Assembly: GCF_000519265.1 (NCBI RefSeq)
Contig: NZ_KI912608.1
Coordinates: forward strand, 509,665 to 573,664
Origin: Desulfonatronum lacustre DSM 10312
Lineage (GTDB): Bacteria > Desulfobacterota > Desulfovibrionia > Desulfovibrionales > Desulfonatronaceae
DNA: 64,000 nucleotides
Direction: 5' to 3'
The number at the start of each line of letters is the position of its first letter. The stretch's first letter is position 1. Positions 25,549 through 34,990 of this stretch are shown here, in pieces. A program made the translations under genes and the position numbers. The notes beneath the pieces are model-generated. The model made no database searches, had not been told where the DNA came from, and saw only the letters and a program-made list of their open reading frames with translations.

Positions 25549-28203
25549 ATGACCGCACTGCTCATCCACATCAAACGCCTGTTCAACCGGACTCCGGAGA
25601 TCGACGAGGTCGAGGCCGCGGCGGTGAGCGCGCTGTTCAAGGGCAAGTACAATTCCTTCAAGCGGCTTTTGGAAGCCAACAACCAGGCTTTGCGGGTGAT
25701 GACCGAGCTGGATCAGACCCTGAAGGGCATGCACAGCTTCGGCATGGTCTTTGTGCGGTCCCGGTGTACGGCGGTTACGGTGGACGTCTATTCCATCGTC
25801 AAGAATCTCCGGGAATTGGCGGGTGGCGGATACGCGGATCTGGAGCCGGCCTTCCGGAAGATCCGCGCTGATATCCGCGAGATCCTGGAGCGACGTCGCG
25901 TGAGTCCGGTCACGGACCTTGTCCTGGACCTGGAGGCGGTGGACAAGGAAATGGCCGACGCCGTGGGCGGCAAGATGGCCAATCTCGGTGAAATTCTGAA
26001 GCGCTTCCCGGATTTGCGTATTCCCCACGGGTTTGTGGTCACCGCCGCCGGGTACGAGCGGTTCATGGCCCACACCACGCTGCAAAAGGAGATCGACCGT
26101 CGACTTCAGTCCACGGAAATGGACGACCCTTCGGCTCTGTACCGGGTCAGCTCGGAGATCCAGTTGGCGATCATCAATGCCGAAATTCCCGAGGATCTGC
26201 GCCGGGCCATTGAGGCGGCGTATGTCCGGCTGGAGGCGCGGACTCGTGGCGGGGTCAAGGTTTCCCTGCGTTCCAGCGCGGTGGGGGAGGACGCCTCCGG
26301 AGCGTCCTTCGCGGGCCAGTACCGGTCCGAGCTGAACGTCAATCCAAACAACCTGCTGGCTTCATTCAAGGAAATTTTGGCTGGAAAGTATTCCGTGACC
26401 GCCATTTCCTACCGTTTGAACCGGGGCATCAAGGACGAGGACGTGCCCATGTGCGTGGGGTGCATGGCCATGGTGGACGCTCGTGCCGGAGGAGTGGCCT
26501 ATTCCCGCAGTCCGACGGACATTCGGGCGGACGCGTTGCTGATCAACGCCGTGCCCGGCCTGCCCAAGGCCGTGGTGGACGGCAGCGTGACTCCGGACCT
26601 GTGGGTCGTCTCCCGGACCGATCCGGAGCGGATACTGAAGGAAGTGGTGGCGGAGAAGACGGAAAAATTTCAATGCCTGCCCGAGGAAGGCGTGACCCGC
26701 GTGGATCTTGATCCGGCCGAAGGACGTCTTCCCTCCTTGGACCGGGCCATGGTCGTCCAGGTGGCCCGGGCGACCAGACGGCTGGAAGAAGGGTTTCAGA
26801 CTCCGGTGGACGTGGAATGGGTGCTGGACGAAGAGGGCCGTCTGGTGATCGTGCAGTGCCGCCCGTTGATGCAGTTGCCGCAAGAGGGGGGCGCGGAAAG
26901 CGTTGCCCCGAATGAAGCTGTGACCGGCGAAACAGCGCCGGATGACGTGGTGCTTCAGGGCGGGGATACGGCCAGTCCCGGCATTGCCGCCGGGCCGGTC
27001 TTCGTGGTCCGGGCCAACGACGATATGCTGCGGTTTCCAACGGGCGCGGTCCTGGTGGCCGTCCAGGCCCATCCCCGCTGGGCCACGCTGCTGCCCCGGG
27101 CCGCGGCCGTGATCACCGAAACCGGAGGCATCACCGGGCATCTGGCCAACGTGGCCCGGGAGTTCGGGGTTCCGGCGTTGTTCAACGTCCCCGAGGCAAC
27201 GCGAAAACTCGGGACCGGGGACGAGGTCACCCTGGACGCGGACATGCGTCGGGTGCATTCCGGCCGAGTGAAACGGCTTTTGGCCCAGCAACGACCTCGC
27301 AAGGGACTGATGGAAGGGACCCCGGTCCATGAGACCTTGAAGGAGGTGGTCCGGCTGATCACGCCGCTGAACCTGACCGATCCGGCCGGACGGGATTTCA
27401 AGGCCGGGAATTGTCGGACCCTGCATGACATCACCCGCTTTTGTCATGAAATGAGCGTCCGGGAGATGTTCTCCTTTGGACAGGAGACGGCCCTGGTCCG
27501 GCGGGCCGGCAAGCGTCTGGTGGTGGACGTGCCCATGCAGTGGTGGGTGCTGGACCTGGAGGACGGGTTCCGGGAACCGGTGGTCGGTCCGCACGTGCAT
27601 ATCTCCAATATCGTGTCCTTGCCCATGCAGGCGCTGTGGGCCGGGATCACGGCCAAGCCCTGGGCCGGGCCTCCGGCCGTGGACGGCAGGGGGTTCATGT
27701 CCGTGATGTTGCAGGCCGCCTCCAACCCGAACCTCAACGCCGACGGGGCCTCGGAGTACGCCCAGCGCAATTACTTCATGATTTCGAAATATTTCTGCAA
27801 TCTGACCTCCAGGATGGGCTTTCATTTCTCCACGGTGGAGACCCTGGCGGGCGACCCGGCCTATGAGAACTACGCCCGGTTTTCATTCAAGGGCGGAGCC
27901 GCGGATCTGCGGCGACGGGTCATGCGCACCCGGTTCATCGCGTCCGTGCTGGAGGAGCAAGGCTTTGAAATCGAGTCCCACGAGGACATGCTCATCGCCC
28001 GGATCAGCGGCCGCCCCCTGGAGGAAACATTGGCGGCTTTGCGGATTCTCGGTTATCTGACCATCCATACCCGGCAGCTGGACATGATTATGCTCAATCC
28101 GGACCAGGTGTCCTATTACCGGACCATGCTGTGCGCGGACATCGGGGGCATGGTCCAAAACGGGAAATGCATTTTGGAACAGACATCGGACCTCCAACAA
28201 TAA
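25549..28203 (+). CDS. PEP/pyruvate-binding-domain protein with phosphohistidine (mobile) domain, lacking the PEP-barrel
   Basis: 884 residues. Residues 1-130 are helical and unrecognised. About 140-445 match the ATP-binding domain of PEP synthase / pyruvate phosphate dikinase: GGKMANLGEIL, LRSSAVGEDASGASFAGQY, and the C-terminal VEWVLDEEGRLVIVQCRPL with the metal-binding and Q-x-R-P residues. About 470-560 is the swivelling domain TETGGITGHLANVAREFGVPAL, with the phospho-accepting His near 531. The last 320 residues are not the usual PEP-binding TIM barrel; they contain CRTLHDITRFCHEM and SKYFCNLTSRMGFHF, unrecognised. So ATP could phosphorylate the His, but the acceptor is unknown. A diverged paralogue is at 35687-38293. 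The ribosome site is poor. Confidence 0.85.
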   Translation: MTALLIHIKRLFNRTPEIDEVEAAAVSALFKGKYNSFKRLLEANNQALRVMTELDQTLKGMHSFGMVFVRSRCTAVTVDVYSIVKNLRELAGGGYADLEPAFRKIRADIREILERRRVSPVTDLVLDLEAVDKEMADAVGGKMANLGEILKRFPDLRIPHGFVVTAAGYERFMAHTTLQKEIDRRLQSTEMDDPSALYRVSSEIQLAIINAEIPEDLRRAIEAAYVRLEARTRGGVKVSLRSSAVGEDASGASFAGQYRSELNVNPNNLLASFKEILAGKYSVTAISYRLNRGIKDEDVPMCVGCMAMVDARAGGVAYSRSPTDIRADALLINAVPGLPKAVVDGSVTPDLWVVSRTDPERILKEVVAEKTEKFQCLPEEGVTRVDLDPAEGRLPSLDRAMVVQVARATRRLEEGFQTPVDVEWVLDEEGRLVIVQCRPLMQLPQEGGAESVAPNEAVTGETAPDDVVLQGGDTASPGIAAGPVFVVRANDDMLRFPTGAVLVAVQAHPRWATLLPRAAAVITETGGITGHLANVAREFGVPALFNVPEATRKLGTGDEVTLDADMRRVHSGRVKRLLAQQRPRKGLMEGTPVHETLKEVVRLITPLNLTDPAGRDFKAGNCRTLHDITRFCHEMSVREMFSFGQETALVRRAGKRLVVDVPMQWWVLDLEDGFREPVVGPHVHISNIVSLPMQALWAGITAKPWAGPPAVDGRGFMSVMLQAASNPNLNADGASEYAQRNYFMISKYFCNLTSRMGFHFSTVETLAGDPAYENYARFSFKGGAADLRRRVMRTRFIASVLEEQGFEIESHEDMLIARISGRPLEETLAALRILGYLTIHTRQLDMIMLNPDQVSYYRTMLCADIGGMVQNGKCILEQTSDLQQ

Positions 28204-28212
28204 GGTGCGGCC

Positions 28213-29469
28213 ATGGGCATTATCAGTATTTTTCACGGGTGCTTCTGTCACGAAGGGGAGGTCGTCGCGCTGGTTGCCGAACGGGTCGGCGCGGTGGTGC
28301 TGGACGATCCGAAACTGCTGGAGCTGACCCAGACCCGGTTCGGGGTGCAGGCCCTGGCCCTGGAGCGGTCCTTGTTCCAGGGGAAGCGGACGGGGGCCTT
28401 TCTCGCCGTTGAAAAGCGGCATCATCTGGCCATGGTCCGCCGGACCCTGGCGGACAAACTGGTGGACCTGGAACAGGACAAGATTCTCTGTTCGGGTTTT
28501 CTGGCGCACCTGGTGCCCCGTTCCGTGAACCACGTCTTTCACGTCTGCCTGATCGCGGAGTTCGGATATCGGGTGGACCGGACCATGGCCGATCTGAAGC
28601 TTTCCCTGGACCTGGCTCGGGAGCGGGTAGCCGGGGACGACCGTGTTCGGGCGACCTGGACCGAGGAACTGCTCCGCAAGGAGCCCTGGGACCATACATT
28701 GTACGATCTGGTCCTGCCCATGGACCGCAAAAGCGTGGAGGAAGCCGCGGACGCCATCGTAGAGCACTCCCGCAAGGATCTGCTGCAACCCGACGATCTG
28801 TCCCGCGAGGCGTTGCGGGATTTTCAGCTCCAGGCCGCGGTGGAACTGGCCCTGGCCGAAGAAGGGCACGCGGGGCAGGTCAAGGCGGAGAGCGGCCGGG
28901 TCGAGCTGCTCATCACCCAGAACGTGATCATGCTTTCCAAGCTGGAAGAGGAACTGCGGGACATCGCAATCCGGGTCCCTGGGGTCGAGGAAGTGATCAT
29001 CAACCTGAGTCCGGAATTCTACCAAAAGACCATGTATCGACAACATCAGCCCGAAAAACGGAATAAATTGTTGCTGGTGGATGACGAACGGGAGTTCGTG
29101 CATACCTTGTCCGAGCGGCTTTTGATGCGGGAAATCGGCTCCGCGGTGGTGTATGACGGGGAGCAAGCCCTGGCCTTCGTGGAGGAGGACGAGCCGGACG
29201 TGATGGTCTTGGACCTGAAAATGCCCGGAATCGACGGTTTGGAGGTTCTGCGCCGGGTCAAGGCGGCCCATCCCCAGGTCCAGGTGATCATCCTCACCGG
29301 CCACGGTTCCAAGGAGGATGAACGCAACTGCCTGGACGCCGGAGCCTTCGCCTACCTGCAAAAACCGGTGGACATCGACGTCCTGACCCGACTCCTGGAA
29401 CAGGCTCGCGTCCGGGAAGAGGAACAGCCCCGGACGACACATCCGGGTGAGCATGAAAATGGCGCGTAA
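28213..29469 (+). CDS. Cytidylate-kinase-like domain fused to a response-regulator receiver (first copy)
   Basis: 418 residues. The first 200 or so resemble the Cytidylate_kin2 family (strand-helix start GIISIFHGCFCHEGEVVALVA, then LDDPKLLELTQTRFG). The glycine-rich phosphate loop of active members is not visible, so this is probably a pseudo-kinase. Residues 205-275 form a small alpha/beta region (VELLITQNVIMLSKLEEELRDI). From about 283 a complete receiver follows: LLLVDDE, VLDLKMPGIDG (Asp near 337), ILTGHG, LQKPVD. It is placed ten bases after the PEP-like gene and overlaps the histidine-kinase gene, so these are one operon. A second fusion of the same design lies at 31579-32799. Confidence 0.78.
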   Translation: MGIISIFHGCFCHEGEVVALVAERVGAVVLDDPKLLELTQTRFGVQALALERSLFQGKRTGAFLAVEKRHHLAMVRRTLADKLVDLEQDKILCSGFLAHLVPRSVNHVFHVCLIAEFGYRVDRTMADLKLSLDLARERVAGDDRVRATWTEELLRKEPWDHTLYDLVLPMDRKSVEEAADAIVEHSRKDLLQPDDLSREALRDFQLQAAVELALAEEGHAGQVKAESGRVELLITQNVIMLSKLEEELRDIAIRVPGVEEVIINLSPEFYQKTMYRQHQPEKRNKLLLVDDEREFVHTLSERLLMREIGSAVVYDGEQALAFVEEDEPDVMVLDLKMPGIDGLEVLRRVKAAHPQVQVIILTGHGSKEDERNCLDAGAFAYLQKPVDIDVLTRLLEQARVREEEQPRTTHPGEHENGA

Positions 29470-31231
29470 CGCCCTCGTCGCGCTGTGGGAGCGCTTCAAG
29501 CCGGCGTTCTGGGACGCCGCCGATCCTCCGGAGCCCGAGGCCGGGGGAGGAGGATTCAACTATCGGCGGATCTGGAAACTGGTCGTGCTGCTGGTAACCA
29601 CGGTGTCCGTGGTGCCGCTGCTGTTGATCACGTTCATGGACTACAACCTGAACCGCAGGGCCATGCAGGCGGATTTCGTCTATCCGATCAACAGCCTGCT
29701 TTCCAACACCAAGCTGAGTCTCTCCTCGTTTCTTCAGCAACGCCGGGCTGTGTTGGAATTCATCATCGCCGAGCATTCGTTCGAAGATCTTTCGGACGAG
29801 TTTTTTCTCCATGAACTCTACCACAACATGAAGGCGGCTTTCGGCGGATTCGTTGATGTCGGTCTGATCGACGGACAGGGAAAACAACTGGCCTATGTCG
29901 GACCGTTCGATCTGAAGGGCAAGGATTATTCAGAACAGGACTGGTTTACCGAAGTCATGGATCGACGGGTGTTCATCAGCGACGTTTTTCTGGGGTTTCG
30001 GGACGTGCCGCATTTTGTGATCGCCGTGAAACGGATCTGCTACGACGGCACGATCATGATTCTTCGAGCGACCATCGACACGGAACAGTTCTTCAATCTG
30101 GTGCAGTCCTTGAACCTGCGAGCCACGACGGACGCGTTTCTGGTCAATCGGCAAGGCGTGCTGCAAACCCCCAGCTTTTCTCACGGCGATGTGTTGAGCG
30201 AGATTCCGTATCCCGTACCTCCGTACTCGGAGGTTCCGGTCATTCTTGAAATCGATGACACACGCCGAAACCCCGCGTACCTGGGGTACGTTTACGTGGA
30301 AAATACGCCGTTCATCTTCATGGTCGTCAAGCAGCAACAGGAAATGATGCGCAACTGGTGGCGGTTGCGCTTGGAAATGCTTGGTTTCCTGTTGATCAGC
30401 GTGACCTGTATCGTTGCGGTCATTCTGACCTCGGCCACCATGTTGGTACGGCGAATTTACGACGCGGACATGAAGCGTTCCATCGCCTTGCACACCATGG
30501 AGCACACCAACAAGATGGCCTCCATCGGTCGTTTGGCCGCGGGGGTGGCTCATGAAATCAACAATCCGTTGGCCGTAATCAATGAAAAGGCCGGTTTGAT
30601 CAAGGATCTCTTTTCCTTTTCGGACAAGTACGGCCAGGACAAGAAGCTGTTGTCGCTGGTGGACTCCATTCTCGGGTCCGTGGAGCGCTGCAGCGCCATC
30701 ACCCATCGGCTGCTGGGCTTTGCCCGGCATGTGGACGTGCAGTGGGAGCGGGTGGACGTGGTCCAAACGGTCCGGGACGTCCTGGGCTTTCTGGACAAGG
30801 AGGCCCAGTACCGGGCCATCGAGGTCAGCCTGGACGTTCCGGAAATTGTTCCGGAGATCGTCACGGACAAGGGTCAGTTGCAGCAGGTGCTGCTGAACAT
30901 CGTGAACAACGCTTTTGCCGCGGTTCGGGACGGTGGACGGATCGCCATTGTCCTGAGCGTCCCCGAATCTTCAGAGGTCCGGATCGCCATCACGGATAAC
31001 GGGTGCGGCATTTCCCCGGAAAACATGAAGCGGATCTTCGAACCCTTCTTTTCCACCAAGCCGAAACACGGCACGGGGTTGGGGCTGTCCATCACCTACG
31101 GACTTGTCAAAAAACTGGGCGGGATGATCGAGGTTCAGAGCGAGCTGGGTCTGGGGACCACGTTTACGATAACCCTGCCGGTGACTCACGCTCAAAAGGA
31201 GGAGGAAGGTGCGAATTCTGCTTGTGGATGA
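29453..31231 (+). CDS. Membrane sensor histidine kinase with Cache-type periplasmic domain
   Basis: Start taken at ATG 29453 (592 residues), overlapping the previous gene; GTG 29447 and ATG 29459 are alternatives. First membrane helix at about 37-60, periplasmic domain about 60-300 with Cache-like GGFVDVGLIDGQGKQLAYVGP, second helix about 305-335. The kinase core has IGRLAAGVAHEINNPLAVI (His near 367) and LLNIVNNAFAA (N box), then DNGCGISPENM, FEPFFSTK and GTGLGLSIT. All boxes are intact. The adjacent receiver-only gene (31209) overlaps its 3' end and is the obvious partner. Signal unknown. Confidence 0.9.
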   Translation: MKMARNALVALWERFKPAFWDAADPPEPEAGGGGFNYRRIWKLVVLLVTTVSVVPLLLITFMDYNLNRRAMQADFVYPINSLLSNTKLSLSSFLQQRRAVLEFIIAEHSFEDLSDEFFLHELYHNMKAAFGGFVDVGLIDGQGKQLAYVGPFDLKGKDYSEQDWFTEVMDRRVFISDVFLGFRDVPHFVIAVKRICYDGTIMILRATIDTEQFFNLVQSLNLRATTDAFLVNRQGVLQTPSFSHGDVLSEIPYPVPPYSEVPVILEIDDTRRNPAYLGYVYVENTPFIFMVVKQQQEMMRNWWRLRLEMLGFLLISVTCIVAVILTSATMLVRRIYDADMKRSIALHTMEHTNKMASIGRLAAGVAHEINNPLAVINEKAGLIKDLFSFSDKYGQDKKLLSLVDSILGSVERCSAITHRLLGFARHVDVQWERVDVVQTVRDVLGFLDKEAQYRAIEVSLDVPEIVPEIVTDKGQLQQVLLNIVNNAFAAVRDGGRIAIVLSVPESSEVRIAITDNGCGISPENMKRIFEPFFSTKPKHGTGLGLSITYGLVKKLGGMIEVQSELGLGTTFTITLPVTHAQKEEEGANSACG

Positions 31232-31577
31232 TGAACTGGAGCTTGTTTCCGCCTTGGCCGAACGGCTGGCGATCCGGGGCATCGCCGCGGACTATGCCAC
31301 CACCGGAGACCAGGCCCTGCGTTTGGCCGGAGAAAATGACTACGATCTGGCCGTGCTGGACGTGAAGATGCCTCACGTGAGCGGTTTGGAACTGTGGGAT
31401 CGGCTCCACGTTTTGCATCCGCGAATGCGTTGCATCTTTCTGACCGGGCACACCTCGGAGCGGGACTTTCAGGCCGGAACCCGGGCCGGGGCGCTGTATC
31501 TGCTCAAGCCGTTGAAAATCGAGGTGCTGATTCAAAATATTCGCAAATTGTTGGAGAGCCGGGGGGAGGGAGGGTGA
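31209..31577 (+). CDS. Single-domain response regulator (receiver only)
   Basis: 122 residues from GTG 31209, inside the 3' end of the kinase gene and preceded by a purine-rich AGGAGGAGG. Intact LLVDDE, VLDVKMPHVSG (phospho-Asp near 51), FLTGHT and LLKPLK. No output domain. The overlap implies translational coupling with the kinase at 29453-31231. It is convergent with, and almost touches, the cytidylate-kinase-like/receiver gene on the other strand. Confidence 0.92.
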   Translation: MRILLVDDELELVSALAERLAIRGIAADYATTGDQALRLAGENDYDLAVLDVKMPHVSGLELWDRLHVLHPRMRCIFLTGHTSERDFQAGTRAGALYLLKPLKIEVLIQNIRKLLESRGEGG

Positions 31578-31578
31578 C

Positions 31579-32799
31579 TCACCCCTTCCCTCGTTCGCTG
31601 TCCAACGTGGCGTAGGCCCGGCGGATGGTTTCGGTGAGTTCCCTGAAGTCCACGGGCTTTTGCAGGCAGGCGAAGGCCCCGTGGTTCAGGCAGGCTTGAA
31701 AATCTTCCTCGTTGCCCGTACCGGAAAGGATGATCACCGGCACCCGGGGGTGGCCTTGGCGAATGATGCGCAGGACGTCCATGCCGTGGATTTCAGGCAT
31801 TTTCAAATCCAGGAGGATCACTTCGGGCTCGTCTTCCTCGACCACCCGCAGGGCCTGTTCCCCGCTGGTGACCACGGCCGCGCCCATTTCACGCATTTTG
31901 AGCCGTTCGGACAGCGTCACGGCGAAATCCCGCTCGTCGTCCACCACCAGCACCTTGGCCGGGTTTTCAAAGTCAAAAGGGCGGTAGACGTCGGTCCGGT
32001 AGAGGTCCGGGCCCATCCTGATCTCCAGGGGGGCGTCCCCGGCCTCATCCCGGACGATGGCCCGCAATTCTTCTTCCAGGCGTTCCGGCCGGATCACGTT
32101 CATGTCCACGCGAAGCTCGATCCGGCCCTGTTTGACGTCCGCCCGGAACACATGACCTTTGACGGCCAGGGCCGCTTCGACTCCGGCGGCCAGGGCGAAG
32201 TCCGTTGCCGCCTGGGAGGATTCCTGGGTGGGCAGGGTCACGGCGCGCCGGGCCCGGTCCTGGATCAGATCCGCGGCGTCCTGGGGCGAGGTCGCGTCCA
32301 TGGGGATCAGGATGTCGCAGGGCGAGGCGCGTGCGGGGTCTCTCTGGGCCAGATACTCGGTCCAGCGGGTTCTGGCCTCGTCTTCCTGGGCGATCAACTT
32401 GGCCAGAGCCTTGGGGTCCAGGTGGTGGGACCGGGCCGCGGTCCGAAGCCGAAATGCCTCGTCAGCGGTCAGGCAGACCTTGAGCACATGGGTCATGGTC
32501 TTGGGAACCAGGGAGCCGGCCAGGCCCAGAAGCAGCAGGTCGTCCTCAAGCAGGTGTCGGGCAACCACGGCCTTGTAGCAGCTCACGCAGCGTTCCCGTT
32601 CCCGGGTGAAGGCGTTGAACACGGACGGTTTGCCGAACAGAGAGCGGTAGAACTTGTTTTCCGACAGGTTGTAGGTGGAGGCGGCTTCGGCGATGATCCG
32701 GCGGTCTTCCAGGATCTTCAGGGAGAGGGCCTCGGCAACGGCGTGGGCCACTTCCTGTTCCTGGCAGTAGGCGGGGCTGTATATGGTCAGGATGGGCAT
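31579..32799 (-). CDS. Cytidylate-kinase-like domain fused to a response-regulator receiver (second copy)
   Basis: 406 residues, same architecture as 28213-29469. The N-terminal 195 residues follow the Cytidylate_kin2 pattern (PILTIYSPAYCQEQEVAHAVAEAL, then LEDRRIIAEAASTYNL and FTRERERCVSCYKAVV, read as separate blocks), again without a clear phosphate loop. A linking alpha/beta segment (ELRVDMNVIRPERLEEELRAIV) comes next. The receiver follows: VLVVDDE, LLDLKMPEIHG (Asp near 330), ILSGTG, LQKPVD. The two fusions share only moderate similarity, so the pair is old. It lies just upstream of the DASS-RCK permease's 3' end on the same strand. Confidence 0.78.
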   Translation of the reverse strand: MPILTIYSPAYCQEQEVAHAVAEALSLKILEDRRIIAEAASTYNLSENKFYRSLFGKPSVFNAFTRERERCVSCYKAVVARHLLEDDLLLLGLAGSLVPKTMTHVLKVCLTADEAFRLRTAARSHHLDPKALAKLIAQEDEARTRWTEYLAQRDPARASPCDILIPMDATSPQDAADLIQDRARRAVTLPTQESSQAATDFALAAGVEAALAVKGHVFRADVKQGRIELRVDMNVIRPERLEEELRAIVRDEAGDAPLEIRMGPDLYRTDVYRPFDFENPAKVLVVDDERDFAVTLSERLKMREMGAAVVTSGEQALRVVEEDEPEVILLDLKMPEIHGMDVLRIIRQGHPRVPVIILSGTGNEEDFQACLNHGAFACLQKPVDFRELTETIRRAYATLDSERGKG

Positions 32800-32853
32800 G
32801 GAGCGACCTCGCGGCTGTCCGTTGAACAGCTGAATAAGGATTTTTCAACACAG

Positions 32854-34713
32854 TTAAAAGAGCAGGTTGAGCACCGTCAAGGAGACGACCAGGAAGAGCA
32901 CGGTCATGATCCCCCCGGCGCGCAGGAAGTCGGCGTTGCGGTAGCCGCCGGGTCCCATGATCAGGGCGTTGACCTGGTGCGTGGGGATCAGGAAGGAGTT
33001 GGACGTACTGATGGCCACGGTCAGGGCGAACATGGCCGGATCGGCTCCGGCCAGCACGGCGATGTTCACGGCCAGGGGCACCAGCAGAACCGTGGCTCCC
33101 ACGTTGGACATCAGCAGGGTGAAGACCGTGCTGAGCACGGCCACCGCGGCCTGGAGCACCCAGACCGGCACGTCGCCCAGCAGGTTGATGGTCTGCACCG
33201 CGATCCAGGCCGCCGTGCCCGTGGTTTCCACGGCCAAGCCCAGGGGAATCAGGCTGGCCAGCAGGAAGACCGACTGCCAGCTCACGCTTTTGTAAGCCTC
33301 ATCCATGGTCAGCACGCCGCTGACGATCATGGCCGCGGCCCCGGCCATCAGGGAGACGGACAAGCGCAGGTCGCTGAACAGCACCAGCCCCAGGGTGATC
33401 AGCGAAATGGCCAGGGCGTGGGGCATCTTTTCGTGCAGGATCACCTCGTGGGGAAAGTTGGAGGTGACCACCACGAAGTCCGGGTTCTTCTCCAGGGCAG
33501 CCAGGTCTTCCCAGAGGCTGTGCAGGACCAACGTGTCTCCGGATTGCAAAGGCAGGTCCCGCAGGTTGCCGCGGATCACCTTGCCTCCTCGGTTCACTGC
33601 CAGGACCGAGATGCCGTGGGTCTTGCGCATCCGGACGTCCTGGAACGTCTTGCCGATCAGGTTGGAACGCGGCGGGACGACCACCTCGGAAATTCCGGCC
33701 TGGGACGCGGAAAGCACTTCGGCGAAGTGGGTGAGCATGCCCGAGCATTGCAGGTCCATCTCCTGGCAGACGTCGCCGATGTCCTTGCGCGCGCCGAGCA
33801 GGCCTATCTGGGAACCGGCCTGGATGACGATGTCGTGGGCCGGCGCGATGCGCAGATCCCGGCTTTGGTACAGGCCGATGACGGCGACCCGGTTGCCGAA
33901 CAGGCTTTCGGCGTCGGCCACGGTCTTACCGTCCAAAAGGCTGCCGGCAAAGACGTGGATTTCGAAGATGTCCCCTTCCAGGCCGTACAACCGGCGGAAG
34001 TACTCCACCGTGGAAACCTCTTGGTCCTGCCCTTTTTGGGCCGGCAGGACGAAGGGCCCCAGGAGCACGAAATAGATGATGCCGGTCAGAATCAGAGCGA
34101 CGCCCACCGGTGTCACGTCGAAGATGGCGAAGGTGCGCATGGGGGCCACGCCTTCGGGCAGCATCCGATTGGAGGTGGCGATCAGATCATTGAGCAGGAT
34201 CAGCGGGCTGGAGCCGATCATGGTCAGGGTCCCGCCGAGAATGGCGCAAAAGCCCATGGGCATCAGCAGGCGGGACATGGGCAGGCCGGTTCGCATGGCG
34301 ATGCGCTTGATCACGGACATGAACAGGGCCGCCGCGCCCACGTTCTGCATGAACCCGGAGACCACGCCCACGGTTCCGGAGATGACCGGCACGATCCGGC
34401 GTTCGGTCTGTCCGCCGACGCGCAGGATCAGGGAAGCCAGCTTGTTCATCAGGCCTGTTTTGTCCAGGGCCTTGCCCAGAATGATCACGGCGATGATGGA
34501 GATCACCGCGTTGCTGGCGAAGCCCCGGAACAACTGGTCGCCGGGGACCAGGGCGGGCACGCCGGGGATCAGGCCCATGACGCCCAGGATCATCATGATG
34601 GTCACCGCGGCCACGTCCACCCGGACCACTTCGGAGATGAACAGGACGACGGTCAAACCGAGAATACCCAGGACCCAAAGCATTTCCGGAGTCAATGGAA
34701 TCGTTTCAGCCAT
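32854..34713 (-). CDS. SLC13/DASS permease with two internal RCK_C (TrkA-C) domains
   Basis: 619 residues: an N-terminal block of about five helices and a C-terminal block of about six helices, with a cytoplasmic insert of about 200 residues between (roughly 205-400). The insert carries two RCK_C-like units: GDIFEIHVFAGSLLDGKTV and VVVPPRSNLIGKTFQDVRM, each followed by a GDTLVL or SQIGLLG-type strand. This layout is common in bacterial sulfate/anion permeases of the SLC13 family and suggests ligand gating. The C-terminal half has SNSFLIPTHQVNALIMGPGGY. GGGGAG precedes the start. It is not closely related to the tandem DASS pair. Confidence 0.9.
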   Translation of the reverse strand: MAETIPLTPEMLWVLGILGLTVVLFISEVVRVDVAAVTIMMILGVMGLIPGVPALVPGDQLFRGFASNAVISIIAVIILGKALDKTGLMNKLASLILRVGGQTERRIVPVISGTVGVVSGFMQNVGAAALFMSVIKRIAMRTGLPMSRLLMPMGFCAILGGTLTMIGSSPLILLNDLIATSNRMLPEGVAPMRTFAIFDVTPVGVALILTGIIYFVLLGPFVLPAQKGQDQEVSTVEYFRRLYGLEGDIFEIHVFAGSLLDGKTVADAESLFGNRVAVIGLYQSRDLRIAPAHDIVIQAGSQIGLLGARKDIGDVCQEMDLQCSGMLTHFAEVLSASQAGISEVVVPPRSNLIGKTFQDVRMRKTHGISVLAVNRGGKVIRGNLRDLPLQSGDTLVLHSLWEDLAALEKNPDFVVVTSNFPHEVILHEKMPHALAISLITLGLVLFSDLRLSVSLMAGAAAMIVSGVLTMDEAYKSVSWQSVFLLASLIPLGLAVETTGTAAWIAVQTINLLGDVPVWVLQAAVAVLSTVFTLLMSNVGATVLLVPLAVNIAVLAGADPAMFALTVAISTSNSFLIPTHQVNALIMGPGGYRNADFLRAGGIMTVLFLVVSLTVLNLLF

Positions 34714-34990
34714 GCGCTCCCCGCTTGTTGAAGATGATTCGCTTCATTGGCCGATCTTTCCAGCGGCGATCCGGGCCGTGATCCCGGGCCATTGGCGGGC
34801 GGTCCGGGCTGGAAGGAGCTCTTCCTGTAGCTCATGGTCCGGGACGTGTCGACCTGATCTCGATTAGCGGCGCTTTTGTTTGGTTCAGGGTGGAGATGTC
34901 GATGATGGGGTCACGGCACTTTTCAGTCAGTCCGGGGATAAGCGCGGGATGCAGACCGATGGACAACTTCTTTCCACAAAGCGAGGGCAC

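Noticed and set aside
27883-29559. A 558-codon minus-strand frame
   Set aside because: Covers the PEP-like and cytidylate-kinase/receiver genes in reverse; no family resemblance.
31660-34731. A 1023-codon open frame on the plus strand
   Set aside because: It is the antisense shadow of the cytidylate-kinase/receiver fusion and the DASS-RCK permease, both with clear family motifs. Its translation is low-complexity (Gly/His/Gln-rich).
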